Positions 23,923 through 34,879 of a stretch of DNA of 64,000 bases are shown piece by piece. A program made the translations under genes and the position numbers. The notes beneath the pieces were generated by a model. The model was not told where the DNA came from. It was given only the letters and a program-made list of their open reading frames with translations, and ran no database searches. Within the stretch, counting starts at the first letter, position 1, and each line of letters starts with the position of its first letter. Source of the stretch: Kitasatospora sp. NA04385 (GTDB lineage Bacteria > Actinomycetota > Actinomycetes > Streptomycetales > Streptomycetaceae); the NCBI RefSeq assembly GCF_013364235.1, contig NZ_CP054919.1:7158041-7222040 (forward strand), read 5' to 3'.

Positions 23923-24705
23923 TCAGGCCGCGAGGAGCTGGTGCAGCAGGTCGCGGTAGGCGCGCAGGGAGAGGCGCAGGTCCTCGGTGCGGGAGGGGGC
24001 GTCCGCGGCGCCCCGGTCGCCGCCGTTCCGCCAGGCGTCGCGCAGCGCGGTGCGGCGCTCCTGCAAGCGGTCGGTCAGCACCCGGACCGTCTCGTCCAGG
24101 GCCTCGTCGGCCTCCTGCACGGCCCGGTTCGGGTCGTCCACGAAGGTGCCCACGGCGTGGTCGAGCCGACCGGTCAGCCGGGAGGTGAGCTCCGGCGGCA
24201 GCAGCAGGTCGGCCCCGTCCGTCACGGTCGGGTTCCCGGCGGTGGAGCGCGGGCGGGCGGGCTCGGCGGTCTTCGTCATGTCGGTGGGGCGCGGGGCGGT
24301 GTCCGTCCGGTCGCCGTACGCACGGGCGGTGTCGGTGTCGGTGTCGACGTCGGTGCTCGTGCGGTCGGCGCGGGGGTCGGTGCCCGTACGGCCGGTGTCC
24401 GTGCGGTCGGTGCCCGTACGGTCGGTGTCCGTGCGGTCGCTGCGGGGGGCGGGGACGGTGCCGGTGGCGGTGCCGTCGGCGCGGTCGGCGCGGGGGTCGG
24501 TCTCCGTGCGGTCGGCGCGGGTGCCGTTGGTGCGGTCGGTGCCATTGGTGCCGTTGGCGCGGTCGGTGCCGGGAGCCGGCGGGGTGTTGGAGACGAAGCG
24601 GCCCCGGGTGGCGCCGGCGCCGGTGGCGGAGCCGATGCCGGTGGCGCGGTCGGTGTCGGTGGCGGAGCCGGTGGCGCGCTCGGTGCTGGGGTTGTCGGTG
24701 GTCAT
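23923..24705 (-). CDS. Low-complexity Thr/Asp/Arg-rich protein with helical C-terminus
   Basis: A 260-residue protein of unknown function. Residues about 1-165 are low complexity, with repeated DRTDTDRTGTDRTD-type strings; residues about 170-260 are charged helix (LTSRLTGRLDHAVGTFVDDP, then EALDETVRVLTDRLQERR). The VDDP-x-x-A-x-x-x-A core also occurs in the upstream gene (FVDDPRQALANAEALLARV), so the two share a domain. The ATG has GAGGAGGAC upstream. It is the second gene of a two-gene operon. Confidence 0.75.
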   Translation of the reverse strand: MTTDNPSTERATGSATDTDRATGIGSATGAGATRGRFVSNTPPAPGTDRANGTNGTDRTNGTRADRTETDPRADRADGTATGTVPAPRSDRTDTDRTGTDRTDTGRTGTDPRADRTSTDVDTDTDTARAYGDRTDTAPRPTDMTKTAEPARPRSTAGNPTVTDGADLLLPPELTSRLTGRLDHAVGTFVDDPNRAVQEADEALDETVRVLTDRLQERRTALRDAWRNGGDRGAADAPSRTEDLRLSLRAYRDLLHQLLAA

Positions 24706-24761
24706 GCTGTCCTCCTCGGGGAACGGTGGGGCGGCGGTGTCGCGGTGGGGCCGGCCGGTGC

Positions 24762-25388
24762 TCAGGCGCGGTGGCCGTGCTGGGCCGGCACCCGCCCGGA
24801 GGACGGCCTTCCGGCCTTCGTCATGTCGTGGGCGGGGGCCTGCTCCGGCTCGTCCCCGGTGCCGACCAGCGCGGTGAACAGCTCCCGGGCCCGGACCAGG
24901 GCCGCACGCTGCTCCTCGGTGGCCGAGGACCGTCCGGTGGCGTTCGGCCGGGAGAGCGCGCGCAGCGTCCGGTAGGACTCGACGTGCTCGCCGTGGTCGA
25001 CCGAGATGGTGTCGATCTGCGCGTCCACGTCGGAGTCGGGGTAGCCGCGGTCGCGGGCCACCCGGGCCAGCAGCGCCTCCGCGTTGGCCAGGGCCTGCCG
25101 GGGGTCGTCGACGAAGCGTGCCTTCACCTGCGCCCACTGCTCCTCGGCCCGGGCGCGCTCTGCCTCGCTCAGCGGGGTCAGGGTCAGCTCCCGGTGGCGC
25201 TCCACCCGCTGGGCGAGCTCGCGCTCGGCCGCGGCGGTGTCGCCGCCGTGCCGGGCGACCGTGCGTTCGTACTCGGGCCCGAACCGGCGGCTCAGGCTGG
25301 GGTGCTGCTGCCGGTGGCGGACGGCGAACGCGAGCGCCGCCACCACCACGGCGATCACGACGATCGCCACGATCAGACCGCTGGACAT
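24762..25388 (-). CDS. Membrane-anchored conserved protein of unknown function
   Basis: A 208-residue protein with one N-terminal membrane segment (LIVAIVVIAVVVAALAFAV), then a charged helical region with RRFGPEYERTVARHGG and FVDDPRQALANAEALLARVA. I recall similar Streptomyces proteins described as hypothetical with this RFGPEYxR pattern. Start ATG 25388 follows AGGAGG. The downstream gene shares the C-terminal helical motif. Possibly stress-related, judging only from recollection of similar operons. Confidence 0.75.
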   Translation of the reverse strand: MSSGLIVAIVVIAVVVAALAFAVRHRQQHPSLSRRFGPEYERTVARHGGDTAAAERELAQRVERHRELTLTPLSEAERARAEEQWAQVKARFVDDPRQALANAEALLARVARDRGYPDSDVDAQIDTISVDHGEHVESYRTLRALSRPNATGRSSATEEQRAALVRARELFTALVGTGDEPEQAPAHDMTKAGRPSSGRVPAQHGHRA

Positions 25389-25491
25389 GCTCTGCCTCCT
25401 GACGCGGGGGCCGCCCGCTCGGGGCCGCCCAGTTCGGTTCGCTCGCGGCCTCGGATGACCCGTGTGCCGTTCCGCAAACACCCCGGCCTTC

Positions 25492-25506
25492 CTGACGGTC
25501 CGTCAG
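25492..25506. promoter_or_regulatory. Palindrome CTGACGG-T-CCGTCAG
   Basis: A perfect 7+7 nt inverted repeat about 105 nt upstream of the membrane-protein operon. CTGAC-N5-GTCAG is a common TetR-type site pattern. It lies in the 223-nt gap after the LacI gene and could alternatively be that gene's short terminator. Confidence 0.5.
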
Positions 25507-25611
25507 CCGCCCGGCGGCCCGGGCCCGATGCCCTCCTCCCGGGCCCGCTGCGCCCCGTCCGCTCCCCGCGGTCCGCCCGCGGTCCGCCCGTGGCCCGCCC
25601 GCGGGGCATCC

Positions 25612-26640
25612 TCACGCGGTGGCGTCCGGCACCGGTCCGGTGGAGTCGCGGACGATGAGCTCGGTGGCGAGTTCGACGTGCAGGGCTTCGACCGCGGTGC
25701 CCTCGATCAGGCGCAGCAGCAGGCTGACGGCGAGGCCGCCGAGTTCCTCCAGGGGCTGGCGGACGGTGGTGAGGGTGGGGATGGAGGTGCGGCTGAGGTA
25801 GTCGTCGTCGAAGCCGACGAGGGAGAGGTCGGCGGGGACGCGCAGGCCGCGTTCGTGGGCGGCGCGCAGGGCGCCGATGGCGGCCTTGTCGTTGAAGGCG
25901 ACCAGCGCGGTGGGGGGCCGTGGCAGGTCGAGGAGGCGGGCGGCCGCGGTGTGGCCCCAGTCGCTGGTGGGTTCGATGTGGGTGACGAGCTCCGGGGGGA
26001 TGAGGACGCCGGCCTGCGCGAGCGCCGAGGTGTGGCCGGCGAAGCGGGAGGTGGAGGCGAGCCAGTCGGCGGGGCCGTTGATGAAGCCGATCCGGCGGTG
26101 GCCGAGCCCGACCAGGTGGGCGGTGAGGTTGCGGGCGCCGGTGAAGTGCGACGCGGAGACGGCGGCGATGTCCCGGGGGACGGGCGTGCGGGGGTCGACG
26201 ACGACGAACGGGAGTTCCTCGCGGCGCAGCCGTTCGAGTTCGGTGCTCTCCTCGACGGGCAGCACCAGCAGCGCCCCGGCGAGGTCGCGGCGGCGGGGCA
26301 GCGCGGCCAGCGCCCCGTTGTGCTGGGCGCTGCTGCCCGCGCTGAGGATCAGCTCCCGGCCGTGCCGGTCGAGCGCCTCGGCGACGGCGGTGACGATGGT
26401 GCCGAAGTAGTCGGTGAGCAGGTAGGGGCAGCGGACGAACACCGCACCCGGCCGGGCCGTCCGCCGGGGTGCGGCGGCCCCGGGGGAGCCGAGCCGTTCC
26501 ATCGCGGCGCGGACGGCGGCCCGGGTCTCCTCGGCGACGGCGGCCTGCCCGGTCAGGACGCGGGAGACGGTCGCGGGGGAGACCCCGGCGGCGGCCGCGA
26601 TCTCCCGGACGGTGACCCGGGTCGACTTCGGCCTACCCAT
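25612..26640 (-). CDS. LacI-family transcriptional regulator
   Basis: A 342-residue LacI/GalR protein. The N-terminal helix-turn-helix and hinge read VTVREIAAAAGVSPATVSRVL; the periplasmic-binding-like effector domain follows with GLGHRRIGFINGP and FDDDYLSRTSIPTLTTVRQP near the end. Start may be ATG 26640 (MGRPKSTR) or ATG 26649 (MKHMGRP); neither has a clear ribosome site. It diverges from two GH30 glycosidase genes and probably controls them in response to released sugar. Confidence 0.9.
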   Translation of the reverse strand: MGRPKSTRVTVREIAAAAGVSPATVSRVLTGQAAVAEETRAAVRAAMERLGSPGAAAPRRTARPGAVFVRCPYLLTDYFGTIVTAVAEALDRHGRELILSAGSSAQHNGALAALPRRRDLAGALLVLPVEESTELERLRREELPFVVVDPRTPVPRDIAAVSASHFTGARNLTAHLVGLGHRRIGFINGPADWLASTSRFAGHTSALAQAGVLIPPELVTHIEPTSDWGHTAAARLLDLPRPPTALVAFNDKAAIGALRAAHERGLRVPADLSLVGFDDDYLSRTSIPTLTTVRQPLEELGGLAVSLLLRLIEGTAVEALHVELATELIVRDSTGPVPDATA

Positions 26641-26649
26641 GTGTTTCAT

Positions 26650-26801
26650 CGTTTCGTTTCATGGAAGCGATCATACAACTCCCAATTCCCAAGGCGTGCA
26701 GGAATCTTGACAGGGGGAAAGCTGGTGCCGTTTCCTGAACGCACGCACAGATGTCAGAAACGTTTCATTTTGTTTCATGAAGGCAAGGCGAAGGGAATCC
26801 G
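26650..26801. promoter_or_regulatory. LacI/GH30 divergent control region with GAAACGTTTC operator
   Basis: GAAACGTTTC (26757-26766) is a perfect palindrome with a central CG, the LacI-family pattern, followed by another GTTTCATG. Beside the LacI start GTTTCATCG and GTTTCATGG repeat the half site. TTGACA at 26707-26712 is the best -35 for the GH30 gene. Autoregulation plus control of the glycosidases is inferred. Confidence 0.65.
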
Positions 26802-28727
<1,926 letters not shown>

Positions 28728-28819
28728 CCCCCGCCACCCCTCCGGTTCGCGGAACACCCGACGTTCCGTGCGCACCACCGCGCAGCATCCCACCCCACCC
28801 CCCCACGAGGAGCAGTCCC

Positions 28820-30715
28820 ATGTCCGGACCGCACCGCCCCGCCCGCCTCGCCGTGGCCCTCGCCCTGGCCGCCGCCGGTCTCGCCACCGCCGGCGGAACG
28901 GCCGCCCAGGCCGCCGACACCACCGCCCAGGTCTGGATCACCACCGCCGACGGCACCAGCCGTCTCGCCCAGGCCGCCGCCGTCCCGTTCTCCGCCACCA
29001 CCCCGCAGGCGCAGGACATCGCCGTCAACGCCTCCGACGTGCAGCAGCCGCTGGTCGGCTTCGGCGCCGCGTTCACCGAGTCCTCCGCCCACCTGGTGGC
29101 CGGCCTGTCCGCCGGCACCCGGGCCGCCCTGATGAACGACCTGTTCTCCACCGCCGGCAGCGGCATCGGCCTGAACTACCTGCGCCAGCCGCTCGGTGCC
29201 TCCGACTTCGTCTCGCACCTGCCGTTCTACTCGTACGAGGACACCAGGGGCTCGTTCTCCATCGCCCGCGACCAGCAGGAGATCCTGCCCGCGATCAACC
29301 AGGCCCGGGCGGTCAACCCGAACATCCGGATCATGGGCACCCCGTGGTCGCCGCCCGCCTGGATGAAGACCTCGAACTCACTCAACGGCGGCAGCCTGAA
29401 GCCGGAGAACTACGGGGACTTCGCCGACTACCTGGTCAAGGCGATCCAGGCGTACGGCGCGGCGGGCGCCCCGATCAGCGACCTGACGGTGGCCAACGAG
29501 CCCAAGTTCCAGACCACTTACCCCTCCACCGGGATGACGGCCGCCCAACAGGCCGACTTCATCAAGGTGCTGGACGGCAAGCTGACCGCGGCCGGCCTGT
29601 CCACCGACCTCTACGCGTACGACCACAACTGGGACGACACCTCCTTCCCGCTGGGCGTGCTCTCCCAGGACGCCTCGGTGGCCCGGCTCAAGGGCGCCGC
29701 GTTCCACTGCTACGGCGGCCAGCCCGAGGCCGAGCAGCAGGTCGCGAACACCGGGAAGGCGGTGTTCTTCACCGAGTGCACCGGCACCGACTCGGCCACC
29801 CCGGCGCAGACCTTCAGCAACACGCTGAAGTGGCAGACCGAGAACCTGATCATCCGCAACCTGCGCAGCGGGGGCCGCACCGCCGTGCTGTGGAACGTCG
29901 CCCTGGACGCCAACGGCGGCCCGCAGTACGGCAACTGCTCCACCAACTGCAACGGCGTGCTGGAGATCGCGAACGGCACGTACAGCAAGAACGCCGAGTA
30001 CTACGCGCTCGGCCACGTCTCGAAGTTCGTCAAGCCCGGCGCCCACCGGATCGGCTCCACCAGCCAGGGCAGCGGCGGCCTGCAGGACGTCGCCTTCCTG
30101 AACCCGGACGGCTCGCGCGGCGCCGTGGTGCTCAACGCCACCGGCGGCTCCCAGCACTTCTCGATCAGCGACGGCGGCCGCTCCCTGGTCTACGACCTCC
30201 CGGCCGGCGCGGTCGCCACCTTCACCTGGCCCGGCGCCCCCACCGGCGGCGGCACCACCCCGCCGAGCGGCGGCATCGACACCGCGGCCTGGTACACCCT
30301 GGCCAACGCCAACTCCGGCAAGTGCGTGGACGACACCGCCTGGGGCACCGCCAACGGCACCGCCGTCCAGCAGTGGGCCTGCGGCACCGGCGCCAACCAG
30401 CAGTGGCAGTTCACCCCCACCGACAGCGGTTACTACCGGATCACCAACCGCAACGCCGCCGCCGGCGCCCAGGTGCTCGACGTCACCGGCGCCGCCACCA
30501 CCGACGGGGCCAAGATCCAGACCTGGCAGTGGTCCTCCGGCGCCAACCAGCAGTTCAAGCCCGTCCAGCGCTCCGACGGCAACTGGACGCTGGTCAACCG
30601 CAACAGCGGCAAGTGCCTGGACGTCACCGACGTCTCCACCGCCGACGGCGCCCGCCTCCAGCAGTGGTCCTGCACCGGCGGCTCGGCCCAGTCCTTCCGC
30701 CTGACCGCGCAGTGA
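28820..30715 (+). CDS. Secreted GH30 glycosidase with C-terminal ricin-type lectin domain
   Basis: A 631-residue exported enzyme; signal peptide ends near AAQAA. The GH30 domain shows LVGFGAAFTESSAHLV, IMGTPWSPPAWMKT, acid/base Glu in LTVANEPKF and nucleophile Glu in VFFTECTGT. After a Gly/Thr/Pro linker (about 478-490) a ricin B trefoil follows with three QxW-type repeats (NQQWQF, NQQFKP, AQSFRL). ATG 28820 has AGGAG upstream. It is a diverged tandem relative of the preceding GH30 with a different binding module, so the pair may attack one polymer in different ways. Confidence 0.9.
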   Translation: MSGPHRPARLAVALALAAAGLATAGGTAAQAADTTAQVWITTADGTSRLAQAAAVPFSATTPQAQDIAVNASDVQQPLVGFGAAFTESSAHLVAGLSAGTRAALMNDLFSTAGSGIGLNYLRQPLGASDFVSHLPFYSYEDTRGSFSIARDQQEILPAINQARAVNPNIRIMGTPWSPPAWMKTSNSLNGGSLKPENYGDFADYLVKAIQAYGAAGAPISDLTVANEPKFQTTYPSTGMTAAQQADFIKVLDGKLTAAGLSTDLYAYDHNWDDTSFPLGVLSQDASVARLKGAAFHCYGGQPEAEQQVANTGKAVFFTECTGTDSATPAQTFSNTLKWQTENLIIRNLRSGGRTAVLWNVALDANGGPQYGNCSTNCNGVLEIANGTYSKNAEYYALGHVSKFVKPGAHRIGSTSQGSGGLQDVAFLNPDGSRGAVVLNATGGSQHFSISDGGRSLVYDLPAGAVATFTWPGAPTGGGTTPPSGGIDTAAWYTLANANSGKCVDDTAWGTANGTAVQQWACGTGANQQWQFTPTDSGYYRITNRNAAAGAQVLDVTGAATTDGAKIQTWQWSSGANQQFKPVQRSDGNWTLVNRNSGKCLDVTDVSTADGARLQQWSCTGGSAQSFRLTAQ

Positions 30716-30730
30716 ACCCGCCCCCCTGAC

Positions 30731-30810
30731 CGGGGCGGCCGGTTGGTGGACCGGCCCGCCCCACGGGGTGCCCGCCGCGGACGACGCCTGAGCGCCGCGG
30801 CGGGCACCCC
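30731..30810. terminator. Two consecutive hairpin terminators
   Basis: GGGGCGGCCGG pairs with CCGGCCCGCCCC (one bulge) within 30731-30762, followed by a perfect 16-bp stem, GGGGTGCCCGCCGCGG (30765-30780) with its complement at 30795-30810. They end the GH30 transcript and the convergent gene at 30862. Confidence 0.8.
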
Positions 30811-30861
30811 ACCCCCTTTCCCGGGGGCGTGCTGACGGAACCGACGCCTCCCGGACCGGCG

Positions 30862-31485
30862 TCAGGCCAGCCACTCCCGGAAAACGGACCGCATGGCCTC
30901 CCGGGCCAGTTCGTCGACGACCGACTCCTCGCCGGGCCGTCCGCTCTCGCGGGCCTCCTCCTCGATCACCTCCGCGGACCACGGCGCGGAGCCCCCCGGG
31001 GCCGCCATGACCCCGCCGAACCGCAGGTCCCCGCAGAACCACAGCAGACCCAGCCCGTCCGTGTACCCGAGCCACACCGACTCCGGCACCTTCGCCTTGA
31101 ACGCCCGCTCCGCACTGCCGTCCGGGCGGAGCAGGACCACGCGCCTGGGGCCGTACGGGTTCCCCGCGTACAACTCCATCCGCACCGGCCAGACCTGCCA
31201 CGGGCCGTTCTCCAGAAGCGTCCTGCGCTTGTACCTCTCCCCGACGGAGCGGGCGCCCAGCAGCAGGGGAGGGAGAAAGCCCGCCAGCAGGAAAGCGATG
31301 ATCCCCTTTTCCGGTCCCGTTTCGAATCCCAGCCACGCGGCCGCCGCGGCGAGGACCGGATAGCAGGCCAGGAGGACGCGACGTCTCCAGCGATCGCTCC
31401 GCCTCTCCGCGACCGCTTGCGCGGTGGCGGCGAACGAGATCGCCGGTCCGTCCGACACCGCGTACCCGAGCTCCCGCGCGCGCAT
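30862..31485 (-). CDS. Predicted two-helix membrane protein, unknown function
   Basis: A 207-residue protein with two hydrophobic segments at about residues 35-80 (VLLACYPVLAAAAAWLG and GIIAFLLAGFLPPLLLG) and a soluble C-terminal domain with NGPWQVWPVRMELYAGNPYG and VWLGYTDGLGLLWFCGDLR. No family was recognised. Start ATG 31485 follows GGAGG; the longer frame to 31692 lacks a site. Confidence 0.7.
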   Translation of the reverse strand: MRARELGYAVSDGPAISFAATAQAVAERRSDRWRRRVLLACYPVLAAAAAWLGFETGPEKGIIAFLLAGFLPPLLLGARSVGERYKRRTLLENGPWQVWPVRMELYAGNPYGPRRVVLLRPDGSAERAFKAKVPESVWLGYTDGLGLLWFCGDLRFGGVMAAPGGSAPWSAEVIEEEARESGRPGEESVVDELAREAMRSVFREWLA

Positions 31486-31786
31486 CCGTCCCCCTCCGCG
31501 ACCGGCGGCCCATCGGCCGGATCGGACCTCCACCAAACAAGCCGCCCGGGGCTTTTGGCAAGAGCGCGGCGATTCCCGGGGCCGTGTGCCCGGCACCTGA
31601 CGGCGGATCGGCTGGCGGACCGTCACCGAAGGGCGGGGCGGTCCGTGCGGCGGCCCCGAGGAGGGCTCGCCGAGTCGACGTGTTCCGTTCAAGCCCCGCT
31701 TACCTCACCATGGGACCGTGCCGATGCGCCTACGCGCGTAGCGCACGTCTGTGCCGCTCCCTTCCACGGTACGAGGAGATCAACAG
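31486..31786. promoter_or_regulatory. Divergent intergenic region
   Basis: A 301-nt gap between the two-helix membrane-protein gene and the secreted-protein gene. It must hold both promoters, but no convincing boxes, palindromes or RNA were seen. Confidence 0.35.
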
Positions 31787-33265
31787 ATGACCAGGGCTTC
31801 GAAGGCCGTCCGCCCGGCCGCCCTCGCCGCGACCGGCCTGCTGCTCGCCGCTGCGGCCGCGACCGTCCAGCCGCACCCCGCCTCGGCGGTCACCACGGCC
31901 ACCGCGGCCACTGCGACCACCGCGGCCACCACCACCGCGACCACCCCCAGGCGGGTGCTGTTCGACAACAGCAAGGGCGAGACCGCGGGCAACGCCGACT
32001 GGATCATCTCCACCAGCCAGCCCGACCCGCTCGCCCAGAACGCCAACCCCGGTAGCGAGACCTCCTGGACCGGCGCCATCTCGGCCTGGGGGGTCGCCCT
32101 GCAGAAGACCGGCAACTACAGCCTCAAGACCCTCCCGGTCGGCAACACCATCACCTACGGCACCGGCGGCGCGCTCGACCTCGCCAACTTCGACGAGTTC
32201 GTGCTCCCCGAGCCCAACGTCAGGCTCAGCGACGCCGAGAAGACCGCGGTGATGAAGTTCGTCCAGAACGGCGGCGGCCTGTTCCTGATCTCCGACCACA
32301 ACGTCAGCGACCGCAACAACGACGGCTGGGACTCCCCGGCCGTCATCAACGACCTGCTGACCACCAACGGCGTCGACAACACCGACCCGTTCGGCTTCTC
32401 CGTCGACCTGCTGAACATCGCCAACGAGAACCCGCGCGCCATCGCCGACAGCACCGACCCGGTGCTGAACGGCTCCTTCGGCAAGGTCACCGGCTCGATC
32501 ATCCGCAACGGCACCACCTTCACCCTCAAGCCCGCCGACAACCCCTCGGTCAAGGGCCTGCTCTACCGCACCGGCTACAGCGGCAACACCGGCGCCTTCT
32601 TCGTCACCTCCGCCTTCGGCAGCGGCCGGGTCGCGATCTGGGGCGACTCCTCGCCGATCGACGACGGCACCGGCCAGTCCGGCAACACCCTCTACGACGG
32701 CTGGAACGACCCGGCCGGCACCGACGCCGCGCTCGCCCTGAACGCCACCGCCTGGCTGGCCAACAGCAGCGGCACCGGCACCGGCGGCGGGACCGGCTGC
32801 ACCGCCGCCCAGCTGATCACCAACCCCGGCTTCGAGACCGGCTCCGCCGCCGGCTGGACCGAGACCAACAGCGGCGGCAGCAGCACCGTCCACTCCGGTG
32901 GCGGCGAGCCCGCCCACACCGGCAGCTACGACGCCTGGCTCGACGGCCACGGCGCGACCACCACCGACACCCTCTCCCAGACGGTCACCCTCCCGACCGG
33001 CTGCGCCGCGTACACGCTGAGCTTCTGGCTGCACATCGACAGCGCCGCCTCCACCACCACCGCCTTCGACACGCTCACCGTCACCGCCAACGGCACCACC
33101 CTCGCGCGCTACGACAACACCAACGCCGCCACCGGCTACCAGCAGCGCACCTTCAGCCTCGCCGGGTACGCCGGCCGGAGCGTGACGCTGAAGTTCACCG
33201 GCACCGAGGACTACACCAAGCAGACCTCGTTCGTCCTCGACGACGTCAACGTCAACGTCTCCTGA
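31787..33265 (+). CDS. Secreted protein with GATase/DUF4350-like domain and carbohydrate-binding-like tail
   Basis: A 492-residue exported protein. The signal peptide ends near PASA and is followed by a Thr/Ala-rich linker. About residues 50-325 resemble GATase-like or DUF4350-type folds (RVLFDNSKGETAGNADW, VMKFVQNGGGLFLISDHNVS, GSGRVAIWGDSSPIDDGTG). The C-terminal about 150 residues form a galactose-binding-like sandwich (LITNPGFETGSAAGWTE to FVLDDVNVNVS). ATG 31787 follows GAGGAG at about 10 nt. The enzymatic role, if any, is unknown. Confidence 0.65.
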   Translation: MTRASKAVRPAALAATGLLLAAAAATVQPHPASAVTTATAATATTAATTTATTPRRVLFDNSKGETAGNADWIISTSQPDPLAQNANPGSETSWTGAISAWGVALQKTGNYSLKTLPVGNTITYGTGGALDLANFDEFVLPEPNVRLSDAEKTAVMKFVQNGGGLFLISDHNVSDRNNDGWDSPAVINDLLTTNGVDNTDPFGFSVDLLNIANENPRAIADSTDPVLNGSFGKVTGSIIRNGTTFTLKPADNPSVKGLLYRTGYSGNTGAFFVTSAFGSGRVAIWGDSSPIDDGTGQSGNTLYDGWNDPAGTDAALALNATAWLANSSGTGTGGGTGCTAAQLITNPGFETGSAAGWTETNSGGSSTVHSGGGEPAHTGSYDAWLDGHGATTTDTLSQTVTLPTGCAAYTLSFWLHIDSAASTTTAFDTLTVTANGTTLARYDNTNAATGYQQRTFSLAGYAGRSVTLKFTGTEDYTKQTSFVLDDVNVNVS

Positions 33266-33297
33266 AACGTCTGCCGAAAAGTCTGCCGACCCGCACC

Positions 33298-33333
33298 GAC
33301 CGCCGCGGGCCCCGCGCGGAGCCCGCGGCGGTC
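33298..33333. terminator. 13-bp hairpin terminator
   Basis: GACCGCCGCGGGC pairs perfectly with GCCCGCGGCGGTC across a 10-nt loop, 32 nt after the secreted-protein gene. It marks the left border of the biosynthetic cluster. Confidence 0.8.
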
Positions 33334-33406
33334 GAGTCCTCCCCCCCCGGAAGTCGCGGCACGAATCCCGTTTCCCGGGCCGCAGGGTCGGAGGCATGAT
33401 GGCCCG

Positions 33407-34879
33407 ATGAACCGCACCGACCAGCGCTTCCACGTCATCGTGCTGTCGAACTTCGCGAAGGGCTTCGACAAGTACGCGCTCACCTACGGCAAGGCGGGCA
33501 TCCCGGAGAGCACCTTCCCGGACAGGTTCCACCTGCTGACCCGGGCCGAGCTGGGCATCGGAACCGCCAAGGCCGGACGGCTGCTGGAGCGGCTGGCGAT
33601 ACCGGGCGACCGGCTGCTGGTGCTGGAGACCGAGGTCGACCCGGACGCCCTGGCGCCCAACCAGGCCACCGGCCTGGGCATGGAGCTGCGCCGGGACCGC
33701 ATCCGGCTGTCGGCCGTCCACGAGCCCGCCGCCGAGCCGGACGCGGACGGGCGGATCGTCCTGCACCCGACCACCGTCGAGGACGCGATGGCCGCCTCGC
33801 TGCGGCTGAACCCCGACCTGGCGGCCTACGGCGAGCTGCGGCCGCGCTCGGTCTCGGTCCTGCCGGTGGCCGCCGCCTGCCAGGCCAAGTGCTCGTTCTG
33901 CTTCTCCGCGGCCTCGATCTCCAGCGACCAGCCGCCCGCCCGGGTCCCGTGGGACACCGTCGCCGCCTGGCTGGAGCGCGGCCGTGCGGCGGGCGCCGAA
34001 CGGGCGGTGATCACCGGCGGCGGCGAGCCCACCCTGCTCCCGTTCGACCAGCAGCTGCGCCTGGTGGCGGCCTGCGCGGCCGCCTTCCCGAAGACCGTCC
34101 TGATCAGCAACGCGCACAACCTCGCCAAGCTCGCCCCCGCCGACCGGGCCGACCGTCTGGCCGAGCTGACCGCCGCCGGGCTGAGCGTGCTGGCCGTCTC
34201 CCGGCACCACCAGGACGACGACGCCAGCGAGCGGCTGATGGCGCTGCGCACCCCGGTCGGCGAGGTCGCCGACACCTGGCGCGCGGGACGCGAGCGCTGG
34301 CCCGGGCTGCGGATGCGGCTGATCTGCGTGCTCCAGCACGGCGGCGTCGCCGACGAGGAGGGCGTCGCCGCCTACCTCTCCTGGGCCGCCGCGCACGGCA
34401 TCGAGGAGGTCTGCTTCAAGGAGCTCTACGTCTCCACCAGCACCGAGTCGCTCTACCACGACCACGCCGCCAACCGCTGGAGCCGCGACCACCAGGTCTC
34501 GCTGTCCGTGGTCACCGGCTTCGCCGAGCGGCACGGCTTCGCGCAGACGAGCCGCCTGCCCTGGGGCGCGCCAGTCCTCGACGGCAGCTGGGACGGCCGC
34601 CCGATGCGGATCGCCGCCTACACCGAGCCCAGCCTGCTCTGGGAACGCACCCACGGCGTCGCCCGCAGCTGGAACGTCCTGGCCGACGGCCGCTGCTACG
34701 CCTCCCTGGAGGACCGGGCCAGCGAGGTGCACCCGGCGGGAGCCCTCCCGCTGGAGGTCCTGCCGCCGGGGAACCCCCCGACCGCAGCCGTGCGACGAGA
34801 AGCCGTGCCGGAAGCGGTCGGCCCGGAAGCGGTCGGCCCGGAAGCGGTCCACCCGGCGCAGGAAGGGGCGACGGCATGA
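33407..34879 (+). CDS. Radical SAM enzyme
   Basis: A 490-residue radical SAM protein. The 4Fe-4S motif CxxxCxxC appears as ACQAKCSFCF at about residues 158-165, unusually far from the N-terminus. ITGGGEPTLLPFDQQ (the GGE motif) and LISNAHNLAKL follow, and the family beta strands continue to ICVLQHGGVADEEG. The first about 150 residues are an extra N-terminal domain of unknown fold. The C-terminus carries three EAVGP-type repeats. Its stop overlaps the next start as ATGA. With an aminotransferase and methyltransferase it forms a cassette. Substrate unknown. Confidence 0.8.
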   Translation: MNRTDQRFHVIVLSNFAKGFDKYALTYGKAGIPESTFPDRFHLLTRAELGIGTAKAGRLLERLAIPGDRLLVLETEVDPDALAPNQATGLGMELRRDRIRLSAVHEPAAEPDADGRIVLHPTTVEDAMAASLRLNPDLAAYGELRPRSVSVLPVAAACQAKCSFCFSAASISSDQPPARVPWDTVAAWLERGRAAGAERAVITGGGEPTLLPFDQQLRLVAACAAAFPKTVLISNAHNLAKLAPADRADRLAELTAAGLSVLAVSRHHQDDDASERLMALRTPVGEVADTWRAGRERWPGLRMRLICVLQHGGVADEEGVAAYLSWAAAHGIEEVCFKELYVSTSTESLYHDHAANRWSRDHQVSLSVVTGFAERHGFAQTSRLPWGAPVLDGSWDGRPMRIAAYTEPSLLWERTHGVARSWNVLADGRCYASLEDRASEVHPAGALPLEVLPPGNPPTAAVRREAVPEAVGPEAVGPEAVHPAQEGATA

